Shown here: positions 35,035-44,298 of the stretch, one piece after another | Layout: each line of letters begins with the position of its first letter | How positions within the stretch are numbered: position 1 is the stretch's first letter | Source of the DNA: Alphaproteobacteria bacterium | GTDB lineage: Bacteria; Pseudomonadota; Alphaproteobacteria; Micavibrionales; Micavibrionaceae | Assembly (NCBI GenBank): GCA_017999645.1 | Contig: JAGNLJ010000005.1 | Location: 62,001 to 126,000 of the forward strand | Direction: 5' to 3' | DNA: 64,000 nt | Translations under genes and position numbers: made by a program | Notes under the pieces: generated by a model | Told to the model about the DNA's origin: nothing | What the model saw: the letters and a program-made list of their open reading frames with translations, nothing else | The model's database searches: none

Positions 35035-35792
35035 CCCCCCAGGAAAAAAACAATCCGGAAAAAGAATGGTTTGGTGAAAAGCACGTCACGCCCGATGAAA
35101 AAACGGGCCTCGTGCGGGATGTATTCGACAGCGTCGCCCCCAAATACGATTTGATGAATGACCTGATGTCCGGCGGCCTGCACCGTCTGTGGAAGGACCG
35201 CCTTGTCCGTCAAATCCGCCCCCGCCCCGGCCAGAAATTCCTCGACGTCGCGGGCGGTACAGGCGATGTCGCCTTCCGCATTCTTAAAAAAGCGCCAGGC
35301 GCGGAAGTCACGGTTCTAGACATCAACCCGCACATGCTTGAGGTCGGACGCGACCGCGCAACCGATCGCGGCTGGCTGAATAATTTTGAATGGGTGACAG
35401 GCAACGCGGAATCGTTGCCCTTCCCGGATAATTCTTTCGACGTCTACACAATCGCCTTCGGCCTGCGCAACGTCACGCATATCGACAACGCATTGAAGGA
35501 AGCCGCACGCGTTCTGAAACCCGGCGGGCGTTTTTTCTGCATGGAATTCAGCCGCGTTGAATCCGCCATGCTCTCGAAAGCCTACGACGCATGGTCGTTC
35601 CACGTCATCCCGAAGCTAGGCAAATCCATCACGGGAGACCAGGAAAGCTACCAGTACCTCGTCGAGAGCATCCGCAAATTCCCCAGCCCCCGCAAACTCG
35701 TCCGCCGCATGCAGGACGCCGGATTCGCAGGCGTGAAGTACTCGGCCCTGACCGCCGGGGTTGTTGCCATCCATAGCGGCGTAAAGCCTTAA
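35031..35792 (+). CDS. ubiE: Ubiquinone/menaquinone biosynthesis C-methyltransferase
   Basis: A 253-residue SAM-dependent C-methyltransferase of quinone synthesis. It shows [26 protein letters not shown] (UbiE signature 1 region), the SAM loop [13 protein letters not shown], and the [21 protein letters not shown] motif (signature 2 region). Length is normal. Starts within the stop of the Rap1a-like gene (ATGA overlap). Two hairpin terminators follow. Confidence 0.96.
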   Translation: MTPQEKNNPEKEWFGEKHVTPDEKTGLVRDVFDSVAPKYDLMNDLMSGGLHRLWKDRLVRQIRPRPGQKFLDVAGGTGDVAFRILKKAPGAEVTVLDINPHMLEVGRDRATDRGWLNNFEWVTGNAESLPFPDNSFDVYTIAFGLRNVTHIDNALKEAARVLKPGGRFFCMEFSRVESAMLSKAYDAWSFHVIPKLGKSITGDQESYQYLVESIRKFPSPRKLVRRMQDAGFAGVKYSALTAGVVAIHSGVKP

Positions 35793-35803
35793 TATTAGGC
35801 TTT
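35783..35803 (+). terminator. Hairpin at the end of ubiE
   Basis: AAAGCCT (35783-35789) pairs with AGGCTTT (35797-35803); the ubiE stop codon lies in the loop and a T-rich stretch follows. Confidence 0.6.
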
Positions 35804-35833
35804 TCTATTTTCTATAACAATTACAGCTCTTTA

Positions 35834-35862
35834 TAAGCCCTTTTAACTCAAGGGCTTTTTTT
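35834..35862 (+). terminator. Rho-independent terminator after ubiE
   Basis: AAGCCCT pairs with AGGGCTT, followed by a T run ending at about 35862. Confidence 0.75.
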
Positions 35863-35940
35863 GATTGACTTTTCAGGCCCCAGAGGCAAATCTAGCGTCA
35901 TTAGACACACACATTACATAATCATGAGAGGATGCTCTAT

Positions 35941-36381
35941 ATGAGTAATTTCACTAAATCGATCGTTTATTCGGGCGTCGTACTCGCCGCCGGTCTCGTC
36001 GCTATTTTCGCGATTTACAACAACATGTCCGGCCAGGAACCGATGAACTACATCGAGCCCGCCGCTGGTGAAGAAGCCATCATCGACCCGACGCTGGAAG
36101 GTCAGCCTGCTGACGCCGCCGCTACGGACGCTGCTGAACAGGCAAGCGACGCTGCCGCTGCTGCAAGCGATGCGTCTGAAGGCGCCGCTGAAGCTGCTGC
36201 TGCTGCCGAACAGGCATCCGACAGCGCAACCGAAGCCGCTTCGAACGCTGAAGCCGCTGCTGAAGAAGCAACCGATGCAGCTAAACAAGCTGAGCAGGCT
36301 TCTGACGAAGCTGCCGAAGCTGACAAAACCGAACCTTCGGCTGGCGAAACAGCTCCTGCTGAACAGCCCGCTGCTCAGTAA
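35941..36381 (+). CDS. Membrane-anchored Ala/Glu-rich low-complexity protein
   Basis: A 146-residue protein. It has one N-terminal TM helix (about residues 9-27, IVYSGVVLAAGLVAIFAIY) and then a tail of about 110 residues built almost only from Ala, Glu, Asp, Ser, Thr and Gln, with repeated AAEQASD/EAAEEAT-like units predicted to form an extended helix, and a Pro-rich end. The start at 35941 follows an AGAGGA site at eight bases; ATG 35932 is nine bases upstream. The shape recalls periplasm-spanning or histone-like tails, but no function is assigned. A strong terminator follows. Confidence 0.7.
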   Translation: MSNFTKSIVYSGVVLAAGLVAIFAIYNNMSGQEPMNYIEPAAGEEAIIDPTLEGQPADAAATDAAEQASDAAAAASDASEGAAEAAAAAEQASDSATEAASNAEAAAEEATDAAKQAEQASDEAAEADKTEPSAGETAPAEQPAAQ

Positions 36382-36401
36382 GGTTCTGTGATTTAAGTTT
36401 A

Positions 36402-36434
36402 AAAAGCCCCGCTTTTGAAAGGCGGGGCTTTTGC
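36402..36434 (+). terminator. Rho-independent terminator after the Ala-rich gene
   Basis: AAAAGCCCCGC (36402-36412) pairs with GCGGGGCTTTT (36422-36432). Confidence 0.88.
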
Positions 36435-36447
36435 TTTATATGATTAT

Positions 36448-36558
36448 CGTCATCCCCGGCAGTGAGCCGAAGGCGAGCGTGAACGGGGAACCAGTACTTA
36501 AATGCCGCGAAGCGGCCTGCCGTACAAAAACCGGATCCCCGCACAAGGCGGGGATGAC
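36448..36558. repeat. Palindromic intergenic repeat, family 2 (CGTCATCCCC type), copy 1
   Basis: CGTCATCCCCGGC at the left is mirrored by GCGGGGATGAC at the right, with inner parts CGCGAAGCGGCCT and AAAACCGGATCCCCGC. It ends ten bases before coaBC and so sits in its leader. Confidence 0.8.
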
Positions 36559-36567
36559 AAAGTGAAG

Positions 36568-37791
36568 ATGGAAAGAACTTTAGAAAACAAAAACATTCTC
36601 CTCGTGATCTCGGGCGGTATCGCCGCCTATAAATCGCTGGAACTCATCCGCCTCATCCGTAAATCGGGCGGCACTGTCCGCTGCATCCTCACTTCCGGCG
36701 GCGCGCAGTTCATCACACCGCTCTCCGTCTCGTCACTTAGCGAAAACGAAACCTATACCGATCTTTTCTCGCTCAAGGACGAAACCGAGATGGGCCACAT
36801 CCGCCTCTCGCGCGAGGCCGATCTCATCGTCGTCGCACCCGCCAGCGCCAACATGATCGCGAAACTTTCAAACGGCATCGCCGACGATCTCGCAAGCACC
36901 GCGTTACTTGCGGCGAACAAGCAAATCCTCCTCGCGCCCGCCATGAATCATAAAATGTGGAACAACGCGGCGACGCAGGACAATCTCGAAAAACTCAAAT
37001 CGCGCGGCTTCAAATTCGTCGGCCCCGTCGAAGGCGACATGGCCTGCAATGAATTCGGCATGGGCCGCATGGCCGAGCCCGAAGAAATTCTCCGCTCCAT
37101 CTTCTCGTTTTTTTTTGAACAGCCGTTGATCGGCAAAACCGCCATCGTCACCTCCGGCCCGACCTTCGAGCCCATCGATCCTGTCCGCTTCATCGGCAAC
37201 CGCTCCAGCGGCAAACAGGGCCACGCGATCGCGCAAGCCCTTCTTGAATCCGGCGCATCCGTTACACTCATCTCCGGACCTGTGAATGAAAAACCGCCCG
37301 CCGGAGTCAAACTCATCGAAATCGAAACCGCGAATGAAATGCTCGCCGCTGTCGAGAAATCCTTGCCCGCAGATATCTTCATCGGCGCAGCCGCGGTAAG
37401 CGACTGGTCGCCCGCCCCGTCCGCGCAAAAAATAAAAAAGCAGCCCGGCAAACCCGCGCCCGCGATTAATCTCCGCGAAAACCCCGACATCCTCAAAACC
37501 ATGGCGAACCACCAAAAGCGCCCCGCCCTCGTCGTCGGCTTCGCGGCGGAAACTGAAAACCTCCTCGAAAATGCGAAATCCAAGCTGAAATCCAAGGACT
37601 GCGACTGGATTATCGCGAATAACGTCTCCGAAAACCTGTTCGGCAGCGATGAGAATCAGGTATATCTGGTTACATCCACATCGACTGACGAATGGAAAAA
37701 ACAGGGCAAGCGCGCCGTCGCGCAAAAACTTGCCGCAAAAATCGGGGAGCACTTCACCAATGTTCGCAAATTCAAGGAAGCGGCAGAATAA
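36568..37791 (+). CDS. coaBC: Bifunctional PPC decarboxylase / phosphopantothenate-cysteine ligase
   Basis: A 407-residue CoA-synthesis enzyme. The N-terminal CoaC flavoprotein part has [19 protein letters not shown], the [20 protein letters not shown] region, the PAMN motif, and [12 protein letters not shown] with the catalytic Cys. The C-terminal CoaB part has [22 protein letters not shown] and a C-terminal substrate loop. ATG 36568 is used; an in-frame ATG at 36502 lies inside the repeat. The dut gene overlaps its 3' end. Confidence 0.95.
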   Translation: MERTLENKNILLVISGGIAAYKSLELIRLIRKSGGTVRCILTSGGAQFITPLSVSSLSENETYTDLFSLKDETEMGHIRLSREADLIVVAPASANMIAKLSNGIADDLASTALLAANKQILLAPAMNHKMWNNAATQDNLEKLKSRGFKFVGPVEGDMACNEFGMGRMAEPEEILRSIFSFFFEQPLIGKTAIVTSGPTFEPIDPVRFIGNRSSGKQGHAIAQALLESGASVTLISGPVNEKPPAGVKLIEIETANEMLAAVEKSLPADIFIGAAAVSDWSPAPSAQKIKKQPGKPAPAINLRENPDILKTMANHQKRPALVVGFAAETENLLENAKSKLKSKDCDWIIANNVSENLFGSDENQVYLVTSTSTDEWKKQGKRAVAQKLAAKIGEHFTNVRKFKEAAE

Positions 37792-38236
37792 TCTGAATAT
37801 CGGCATGCAGATTCTGCCGAACGCGCAAAATCTTTCCCTGCCCTCTTACGCCACCGAACAATCCGCCGGCATGGATCTCTCCGCCGCCATCGACGGCCAG
37901 ATACAGCTCGCGCCCGGCCAGCGCGCTCTCGTTCCTACCGGCATCGCCATTGCTTTACCGCCCGGATACGAAGCGCAAATCCGCCCGCGCTCCGGTTTAG
38001 CTGCAAAAAACGGCGTCACCGTTCTCAACACGCCGGGCACCATCGACGCCGATTACCGCGGCGAAATCAAAGTCATTTTAATCAATCTCGGGCAGGAAAC
38101 ATTCGCAATCGAACGCGGCATGCGCATCGCGCAAATGGTCGTCGCGCGGCATGAACGCGCGACATGGGACGTGATCGATTTTCTGGATGAAACCAAGCGC
38201 GGCAGCGGGGGTTTCGGTTCCACGGGGACGGGATAA
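37760..38236 (+). CDS. dut: dUTP diphosphatase
   Basis: A trimeric dUTPase of 158 residues that hydrolyses dUTP to dUMP. All five motifs are seen: [33 protein letters not shown], and the C-terminal arm [10 protein letters not shown]. Start uncertain: ATG 37760 has a GGGGAG site ten bases upstream and overlaps the end of coaBC by 32 bases; ATG 37805 would give a minimal 143-residue enzyme. The coaBC-dut order is common in alphaproteobacteria. Confidence 0.95.
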   Translation: MFANSRKRQNNLNIGMQILPNAQNLSLPSYATEQSAGMDLSAAIDGQIQLAPGQRALVPTGIAIALPPGYEAQIRPRSGLAAKNGVTVLNTPGTIDADYRGEIKVILINLGQETFAIERGMRIAQMVVARHERATWDVIDFLDETKRGSGGFGSTGTG

Positions 38237-38241
38237 TCAAA

Positions 38242-38796
38242 TCAGGGCTTTAATCCAAACAAATTTGTTGAATGACCAACATTAATTCCGGCCTTTTCAA
38301 AGTTACCGGCGTCAGGATCATTCGGATCTGTGAGATCATTCTGGTCGGCGCTGAGATCGGCAAGAACCGAAACCGGCAATCCAGCACGCGTGGCTGAATT
38401 TGCGGTATCGAAAACACAAAATCCCTCCATAAAGCCGGCAATGTAAATATTATCCTTGGTCTTCAGAAATTCCAGCAGGTACGGATTGGTAAATGCATCA
38501 GTCTGGAATGGCCCTTTGCCAACCACGAAATCCTGCGGGGCTGGCGGCATTGCCGGGTCGTATTCAAAACGCGCATGTCCGTTGAAAATTTCTTCAAGTC
38601 TTCGATTTGCCATCTCCATCGGCGGCAGCGGCTTGAATGCACGCGTGCTATCCGGATCTCCTTGCGCGAACACCCATAAGATTTCAGTGCCATTCGCACG
38701 GATCTGATCAATATTGTCGCGGATACGTTGAGCTGTTTCGGGGTTCTGCTCGGCCCAGTAACTCTGAAAATCAACGAGGACGAGAAGATCAGGCAT
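38242..38796 (-). CDS. Isochorismatase-like cysteine hydrolase
   Basis: A 184-residue protein of the isochorismatase-like hydrolase fold. The triad is in place: Asp9 in VLVDFQ, Lys94 in VGKGPFQTDAF, and Cys127 in GFMEGFCVFDTA, followed by the RAGLPVSVLAD strand. Family members hydrolyse amides or isochorismate; the substrate here cannot be told. The sequence DQNDLTDPNDPD near the end is unusual and acidic. It is convergent with dut and divergent from mutS. Confidence 0.8.
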   Translation of the reverse strand: MPDLLVLVDFQSYWAEQNPETAQRIRDNIDQIRANGTEILWVFAQGDPDSTRAFKPLPPMEMANRRLEEIFNGHARFEYDPAMPPAPQDFVVGKGPFQTDAFTNPYLLEFLKTKDNIYIAGFMEGFCVFDTANSATRAGLPVSVLADLSADQNDLTDPNDPDAGNFEKAGINVGHSTNLFGLKP

Positions 38797-38875
38797 TGTA
38801 TTATGTTAAACAAAGCCCGTTTATAAGTCAAATTCCAATCTTCAATTTTAAGGCCCATCGTCGTATACCGTTAGT

Positions 38876-41581
38876 ATGCGTAAAACAGCGCTGCAAACGG
38901 CGCCCCGAACGGGATTAAAGACTGCTGAAGACTTCGTTGCCGACGGCCACACGCCGGTCATGGCACAGTACCACGCGCTGAAGGAACGCCACCCGGGTGC
39001 CCTGCTCTTCTACCGCATGGGCGATTTCTACGAACTCTTTTACGACGACGCCATTAAGGCCTCCGCTGCACTCGACATCACGCTGACCAAACGCGGCAAG
39101 GCGAACGGCGACGACATCCCTATGTGCGGCGTGCCGTTCCATTCCTGCGATCCGTACATTGCAAAATTGATCCGCGCCGGGTTCAAGGTCGCGATCTGCG
39201 AACAGACCGAAACACCGGAAGAGGCCAAGGAACGCGCCAAGCGTGAAGGCCGCCCCGCATCGAAGGCAATGTTGAATCGCGAGGTCGTGCGCATCATCAC
39301 GCAGGGCACACTCACCGAAGACACGTTACTTGAGGCACGCGAGAATAACTACCTCGCCGCCCTCGCCGAAACCGGCGGCCAGTTCGGCCTCTCATGGCTG
39401 GACCTATCCACCGGCGCGTTCAACGTGCAGGCGGTAAAGAAAAATGAAGCCCTGACCGCACTCGAAAGAATAAATCCGAGCGAAGTTATTGTCTCTGACA
39501 AACTCCCTCTCCCTCCGGGAGAGGGTCGGGGTGAGGGACTTTTTACAATCCAGCCACATTCACTCTTCGACTCCGAAAACGCACGTATCCGCCTTGAAAA
39601 ACTCTTCGGCGTCGGCACGCTTGAATCCTTCGGCGGTTTCTCCCGCGCTGAAATCGCCGCTGCCGGCGTGCTCATTGATTACGTCGAGCGCACGCAGGTC
39701 GGTAAAATGCCGTACCTGCAAAAACCGCAGCAGGTCGCGTCAGGATCAAATCTCGAAATCGACGCCGCCACGCGCCGTAACCTTGAACTCACCCGCACGC
39801 TTGTAGGCGAACGCCGCGGCTCGCTATTGGATATAATCGACCGCACACTCACCGGCCCCGGCGCGAGGCTATTACAATCCTGCATTTCCGCGCCTCTCGC
39901 TGACGCCAACGAAATCAACGCCCGCCTCGACCGCGTCACAATATTCGTAAACAATTCAAATCTGCGCGACGATATCCGCGCCGAACTCAGGCAACTCCCC
40001 GACATGGAACGCGCCCTCGCGCGGCTAAATCTTGGACGCGGCGGCCCGCGCGATCTCGTCATGATCCGGGACAGCCTCAAACAAACCGCCATGATCCGCA
40101 GCCTCCTGCAAACAAATCCGCAGGAACCGCTGGGTGCCATCACCAAAACACTCTCTGCCACACCGGAAATTTCCCGCCTGCAGGATATTTTAAAGCAAGC
40201 CTTGGTCGAGGAACCGCCCGCTCTCGCCCGCGACGGAGGCTTCATCGCCCCCGGTTATCACGCGCGGCTCGACGAACTCAAAACATTGCGCGACGACGCC
40301 CGCCGCCTTATCGCCACGCTCCAGACCAAATACCAGGACCACACCGGCATCGCGGGCCTGAAAATAAAATTCAACAACATGCTGGGTTACTTCATCGAGG
40401 TCTCCGCCAAAAACGCCGATTCCATGATGGTGAAGGCGTCCGACGGCTCCAACCCGTATATCCATCGCCAGACCATGGCCGGGGCCGTCCGCTTCACCAC
40501 CCCGGAACTGGCAGAACTCGAACGTGACATAACATCCGCCGCCGAAAAGGCTCTCGCTCTCGAGCTTGAGATGCTTGCGCAACTCACGGACGAAACGCGG
40601 AGCTGCTCCGAGGAGATTATTTCCCGTGCTAGCGCCCTCGCCGCCCTCGATATGGCCGCCGCTCTCGCCGATCTCGCGGTTGATCGTAATTACACACGGC
40701 CCATTCTCGATAATTATCTCACTTTTGAAATCAAGGGCGCGCGCCATCCCGTTGTAGAAGCTGCACTAAAACAAAACAGCCAAACCTTCGTCCCGAACGA
40801 TTGCGACCTTAACGACACGCAGCGTCTCTGGCTGCTCACCGGCCCGAATATGGCTGGTAAATCAACTTACTTACGTCAAAATGCTCTAATCGTGGTTCTG
40901 GCGCAGGCCGGGTCATATGTTCCCGCCGAATCCGCTCATATCGGCATCGTCGACCGCCTCTTTTCCCGCGTCGGCGCGTCTGACGATCTCGCCCGGGGCC
41001 GCTCGACATTCATGGTTGAAATGGTTGAAACCGCCGCCATTCTGAATCAGGCCACAAACCGCTCCCTCGTCATCCTTGACGAAATCGGCCGCGGCACCGC
41101 CACCTTCGACGGCCTCTCCATCGCCTGGGCCTGCGTCGAGCACCTGCACGAAATTAATAAATGCCGGGGCCTCTTCGCCACCCATTACCACGAACTCGCC
41201 TCGCTCACGTCCAAACTCCCCTCCCTCTCCCCACACTCGATGCAGGTCAGGGAATGGAAAGGCGACATCATCTTCCTCCATTCCGTCACCCCCGGCAGCG
41301 CCGACCGCTCCTACGGCATCCATGTCGGCAAACTCGCAGGCCTGCCCGAATCCGTCATTGCTAGAGCACAGGAAGTCCTCACCCTGCTCCAATCCGGCGA
41401 GCAATCCGGCGCGCTCTCGAAACTGGCCGACGATCTGCCGCTCTTCAACGCCAGCGCGAAGGCCCCGCCAAAATCCTCCCCGCTCGAGGAAAAAATAAAT
41501 TCCATCGACGTTGACGCGCTTTCCCCGAAAGAAGCGTTGGATATCCTGTATGAACTCAAAACCCTCGGCCAGAATGATTAA
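38876..41581 (+). CDS. mutS: DNA mismatch repair protein MutS
   Basis: A 901-residue MutS. The mismatch-binding domain I has MGDFYELFYDDA (Phe-x-Glu motif in FYE); domains II-IV follow; the ATPase has the Walker A loop GPNMAGKST (about 656-664), the signature stretch DDLARGRSTFMVEM and the Walker B LDEIGRG. Within domain II, after VSDK, residues 210-222 read LPLPPGEGRGEGL, encoded by a palindromic repeat of the kind otherwise found between genes; the frame is kept. The start at 38876 is an ATG. The stop overlaps the next gene by eight bases. Confidence 0.96.
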   Translation: MRKTALQTAPRTGLKTAEDFVADGHTPVMAQYHALKERHPGALLFYRMGDFYELFYDDAIKASAALDITLTKRGKANGDDIPMCGVPFHSCDPYIAKLIRAGFKVAICEQTETPEEAKERAKREGRPASKAMLNREVVRIITQGTLTEDTLLEARENNYLAALAETGGQFGLSWLDLSTGAFNVQAVKKNEALTALERINPSEVIVSDKLPLPPGEGRGEGLFTIQPHSLFDSENARIRLEKLFGVGTLESFGGFSRAEIAAAGVLIDYVERTQVGKMPYLQKPQQVASGSNLEIDAATRRNLELTRTLVGERRGSLLDIIDRTLTGPGARLLQSCISAPLADANEINARLDRVTIFVNNSNLRDDIRAELRQLPDMERALARLNLGRGGPRDLVMIRDSLKQTAMIRSLLQTNPQEPLGAITKTLSATPEISRLQDILKQALVEEPPALARDGGFIAPGYHARLDELKTLRDDARRLIATLQTKYQDHTGIAGLKIKFNNMLGYFIEVSAKNADSMMVKASDGSNPYIHRQTMAGAVRFTTPELAELERDITSAAEKALALELEMLAQLTDETRSCSEEIISRASALAALDMAAALADLAVDRNYTRPILDNYLTFEIKGARHPVVEAALKQNSQTFVPNDCDLNDTQRLWLLTGPNMAGKSTYLRQNALIVVLAQAGSYVPAESAHIGIVDRLFSRVGASDDLARGRSTFMVEMVETAAILNQATNRSLVILDEIGRGTATFDGLSIAWACVEHLHEINKCRGLFATHYHELASLTSKLPSLSPHSMQVREWKGDIIFLHSVTPGSADRSYGIHVGKLAGLPESVIARAQEVLTLLQSGEQSGALSKLADDLPLFNASAKAPPKSSPLEEKINSIDVDALSPKEALDILYELKTLGQND
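39503..39538. repeat. Palindromic repeat inserted in frame within mutS
   Basis: The 36 bases contain a core CTCTCCCTCCGGGAGAG, a hairpin of the type CTCTCCCT/AGGGAGAG, followed by GGTCGGGGTGAGGG. Such elements are common between genes in many bacteria. Here it lies within codons 210-221 of mutS and keeps the frame. Confidence 0.85.
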
Positions 41582-42470
41582 ATCCATCCTCGAAAATATC
41601 GGCAACACGCCGCTCATCGAACTCGAGCCCGGCATTTACGCCAAGTGCGAACAGTTCAATCCCTCCGGCAGCATCAAGGCGCGCATGGCGCTTTACATGG
41701 TCGAGCGCGCGGAGAAAGAGGGCCTGCTCAAGCCCGGCTACACGATTGTTGAATCCACTTCGGGTAATACAGGCAACGCGCTTTCCATGATCGCCGCCGT
41801 GCGCGGCTACAAAATGGTCGTTGTAATTCCAAACGGCTACAGCACCGAGCGCACGCGCATCTCGCGCGGCTTCGGCGCCGAAGTCCGCTTCGTCGGTGAT
41901 TTTCAGGTCAACGAAGCCCGCGAGGAAGCCATCCGCCTCGGGCGCCAGGACGGCTGGTGGTGCCCCCAGCAATTCGACAATGAATGGAACGTTGAGGAAA
42001 ATCGCGAATGGCTCGCCAAGGAAATCATCGATCAACTCCCGAAAGGCCTCAAACTCGACGCCATCGTCCAGGGCGTCGGCACCGCCGGCACGCTCATCGG
42101 CCTTGCGCAGGGCCTGCGCCGCGATCACAATCCAGACCTCAAAGTCTTCGCGATGGAACCCTCCGAATCCGAAACGCTGCAATGCTGCATCGTCTGCAAA
42201 CATAAGATCGAGGGCATCTCCGATGGCTTCATCCCCACCATCTACGAACGCCACCGCCACGAAGTCACCGAAATCGTCTCCGTCGACAGCACCATCGCAA
42301 TAGAGGAAGCCAAAAAAATGGCGCGGGAAAAAGGATTGTTCGTGGGCCCATCCTCCGGCGCCAATTACTGGGCCGCGCGCGAAGTAAAGAAAAAATATCC
42401 TGAAATAAAAAATATCCTCACCCTGCTCTGCGACACCGGCGAGAAATATCTTTCAATGATGTATGCATGA
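41574..42470 (+). CDS. PLP-dependent cysteine synthase family protein
   Basis: A 298-residue fold-type II PLP enzyme of the CysK/CBS family. The PLP Lys lies in NPSGSIKAR, the substrate loop in STSGNTGNALS, and the glycine-rich phosphate loop in GVGTAGTLIG; SSGANYWAA follows. It is one of three paralogues in the window (with 55325-56344 and 61324-62265). ATG 41574 overlaps the mutS stop. An unusual Cys cluster (CCIVC) lies at about residues 203-207. It could make Cys from O-acetylserine or use another amino acid; the substrate is not settled. Confidence 0.85.
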   Translation: MIKSILENIGNTPLIELEPGIYAKCEQFNPSGSIKARMALYMVERAEKEGLLKPGYTIVESTSGNTGNALSMIAAVRGYKMVVVIPNGYSTERTRISRGFGAEVRFVGDFQVNEAREEAIRLGRQDGWWCPQQFDNEWNVEENREWLAKEIIDQLPKGLKLDAIVQGVGTAGTLIGLAQGLRRDHNPDLKVFAMEPSESETLQCCIVCKHKIEGISDGFIPTIYERHRHEVTEIVSVDSTIAIEEAKKMAREKGLFVGPSSGANYWAAREVKKKYPEIKNILTLLCDTGEKYLSMMYA

Positions 42471-43237
42471 CTGAAAGATATATATTTCATGGTTTAATTT
42501 TACCTGAACGGGCGCGGATGGGACTCAGCATCAATGCTCCTGAAGGAATATTCTTGGGACCAAACAATGAGATTAAAATAATCTCCCTCAATTGCGACTT
42601 ATCAAAATTTTTAATCGAGTGCGAAAATAAAAATCCACAAGCCATAAATTTAAAAGGTTTAAAAACCATAATAGAAGGATTTATGAGATTAGTTGCTGAT
42701 ATGTACGGGTTTACTGTTGCATGCGGCTACGATGTAGAAGTAACTGAAGCTTATAATTTAGATAGCAAAAAATATTACATCCTCGGCGTTCATGAAAATA
42801 TTTTCGATGACCCAACTATAAATAGCTTAACCAATGACGGTACGCCGCACCCGGATGCGCCAAGTCATTCAGATATAATAAACGTCGCTCGCACTCACCA
42901 AGAACTAATCGTTGCTTTATCCGACTTCCGTAAAGCAATCAAAGACCCTGATTTTTCAATTTTCCACTGTTATCGGGCATTAGACAGCCTCAAATATGCT
43001 GCTCCCATAAAAAAAGAAACAAAACAATGGGAATGGCTTTATTCAAATATAAACCTTTCGAAGAAAACTAAAGATAAACTTTCAGCCTTAGGTGGCGGCG
43101 AACAAAGGCATGGAAAAGTTAATCCTACCAGTTGGGAAGATAGAAAATTTGCCATGCTAATTGCATGGGAGGCAATTCGACGCTTTGTCTTCCTTTATAC
43201 TGATCCTGAAAAAATTAAAGATTTAAAAGAAATATAA
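42467..43237 (+). CDS. AT-rich ORF of unknown function
   Basis: A 256-residue soluble protein that I do not recognise. Codon and base use are strikingly AT-rich compared with both neighbours (many AAA, ATA, TTA), suggesting recent acquisition. It starts in the stop of the previous gene (ATGA overlap). Visible elements include NLKGLKTIIEGFMRL, THQELIVALSDFRKAI, a possible RHGKV motif, and a Trp-rich C-terminal helix (EWLYSN, LIAWEAIRRFVF). It ends nine bases before the convergent PIG-L-like gene. No signal peptide or membrane helix. No mobile-element gene is next to it. Confidence 0.6.
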   Translation: MTERYIFHGLILPERARMGLSINAPEGIFLGPNNEIKIISLNCDLSKFLIECENKNPQAINLKGLKTIIEGFMRLVADMYGFTVACGYDVEVTEAYNLDSKKYYILGVHENIFDDPTINSLTNDGTPHPDAPSHSDIINVARTHQELIVALSDFRKAIKDPDFSIFHCYRALDSLKYAAPIKKETKQWEWLYSNINLSKKTKDKLSALGGGEQRHGKVNPTSWEDRKFAMLIAWEAIRRFVFLYTDPEKIKDLKEI

Positions 43238-43246
43238 ATCATACAC

Positions 43247-44122
43247 CTAAGGCGTCAGGCGCAGATTCTCGCTGAGCAGGGCCAGGCATTCAACATTAAA
43301 TTCATCCATAATTTCGTTCGCAAAATCACCGATGCTCAGCTCCGGGTTATGCAGCAATGGCATAAGATCGACGGCCAGCACACCCGCCTTTACTTTGGGG
43401 TCGCGCGGGCGCGCCCATGCCACATTGGAAAATTCACGCCATAACGTTGCGTCGTTAGGCTTCCTCTCCTCGTCAATCTGTGACGCATGACAACTAATGA
43501 GATTATGTTGTATCTCCGTAAATCCCGTAACATCCAGGAATTTTTTCCGCCCTTTCGGCAACCAGCCCAGATCGCCCCAAACTTCACATCCATATAATTC
43601 CCGCGGCTGTTCTACACAGGGAAGACTGCGAAGCGCTTCAATTGTCGCACGCATAACGGCCACATTCGTTGTATATTCATCAAACGAGCTATGCATGTAT
43701 ATGACTTGCGGCTGCACTTTAGACACAATTCCAGAAATTTCCTTCACGAGCGCCCTGCTCGGCTCCGTATTCGGGTCTTGAATGTCAGCGCCTCTATAAA
43801 GCAAATTATGTTGGAGGGCATATTTACCGACTGCCGCCGCGATATTCTGTTCCCTGAGACGCTCCTCGATTATTTGTTCATCGCTCAAATCTTTGTCGCG
43901 CTCTCTTCTTGCAATATCCAATCCATCCGTCACCGTCACGCCGGTAAATCTTCGCTTCAAAAAATTCAAACTGATCCCGATACCCCGGATCGCAATAATC
44001 TCGAGATCACCCGGGTGCGCGCCGATACCGAGGCTGCCGTTGCGCGCAGATTCGATTGCCGCGTCCAGGCTCATCCCGTTGGGTATAAACTTCCGGCTTG
44101 TTATATCTTCCATATCGATCAT
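43247..44122 (-). CDS. PIG-L deacetylase-like protein with altered catalytic residues
   Basis: A 291-residue protein of the PIG-L/LmbE fold. The family's AHPDDxE motif is AHPGDLE (residues 35-41), so the first, catalytic Asp is Gly. The second metal/His region, commonly KHDTHVA, is EYTTNVA here. Other parts (LYGCEVWGDLGWL, VTVTDG, QVIYMHSS) match the family well. It may be an inactive relative or use a different mechanism. No ribosome binding site stands out; ATG 44122 or the fourth codon could be the start. Confidence 0.78.
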   Translation of the reverse strand: MIDMEDITSRKFIPNGMSLDAAIESARNGSLGIGAHPGDLEIIAIRGIGISLNFLKRRFTGVTVTDGLDIARRERDKDLSDEQIIEERLREQNIAAAVGKYALQHNLLYRGADIQDPNTEPSRALVKEISGIVSKVQPQVIYMHSSFDEYTTNVAVMRATIEALRSLPCVEQPRELYGCEVWGDLGWLPKGRKKFLDVTGFTEIQHNLISCHASQIDEERKPNDATLWREFSNVAWARPRDPKVKAGVLAVDLMPLLHNPELSIGDFANEIMDEFNVECLALLSENLRLTP

Positions 44123-44298
44123 GAGCCTATCACTATAGACATATTTTTATTATGTCAATCACGTGAACCTCTTATGACTTCCAAGATTAAAGTCCTAACG
44201 CACATCCCGCGCGGAACTATGCAGCCCAGCCGCCGTTCTTTCTTCAACGGGCAACCTTCGCGCACGCCCTCAACACTGAAAATTTTCGGAGTCCTCTC

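Noticed and set aside
39489-39560. Frameshift or assembly error in mutS
   Set aside because: The reading frame stays open on both sides and the inserted length is a multiple of three, so the gene is intact.
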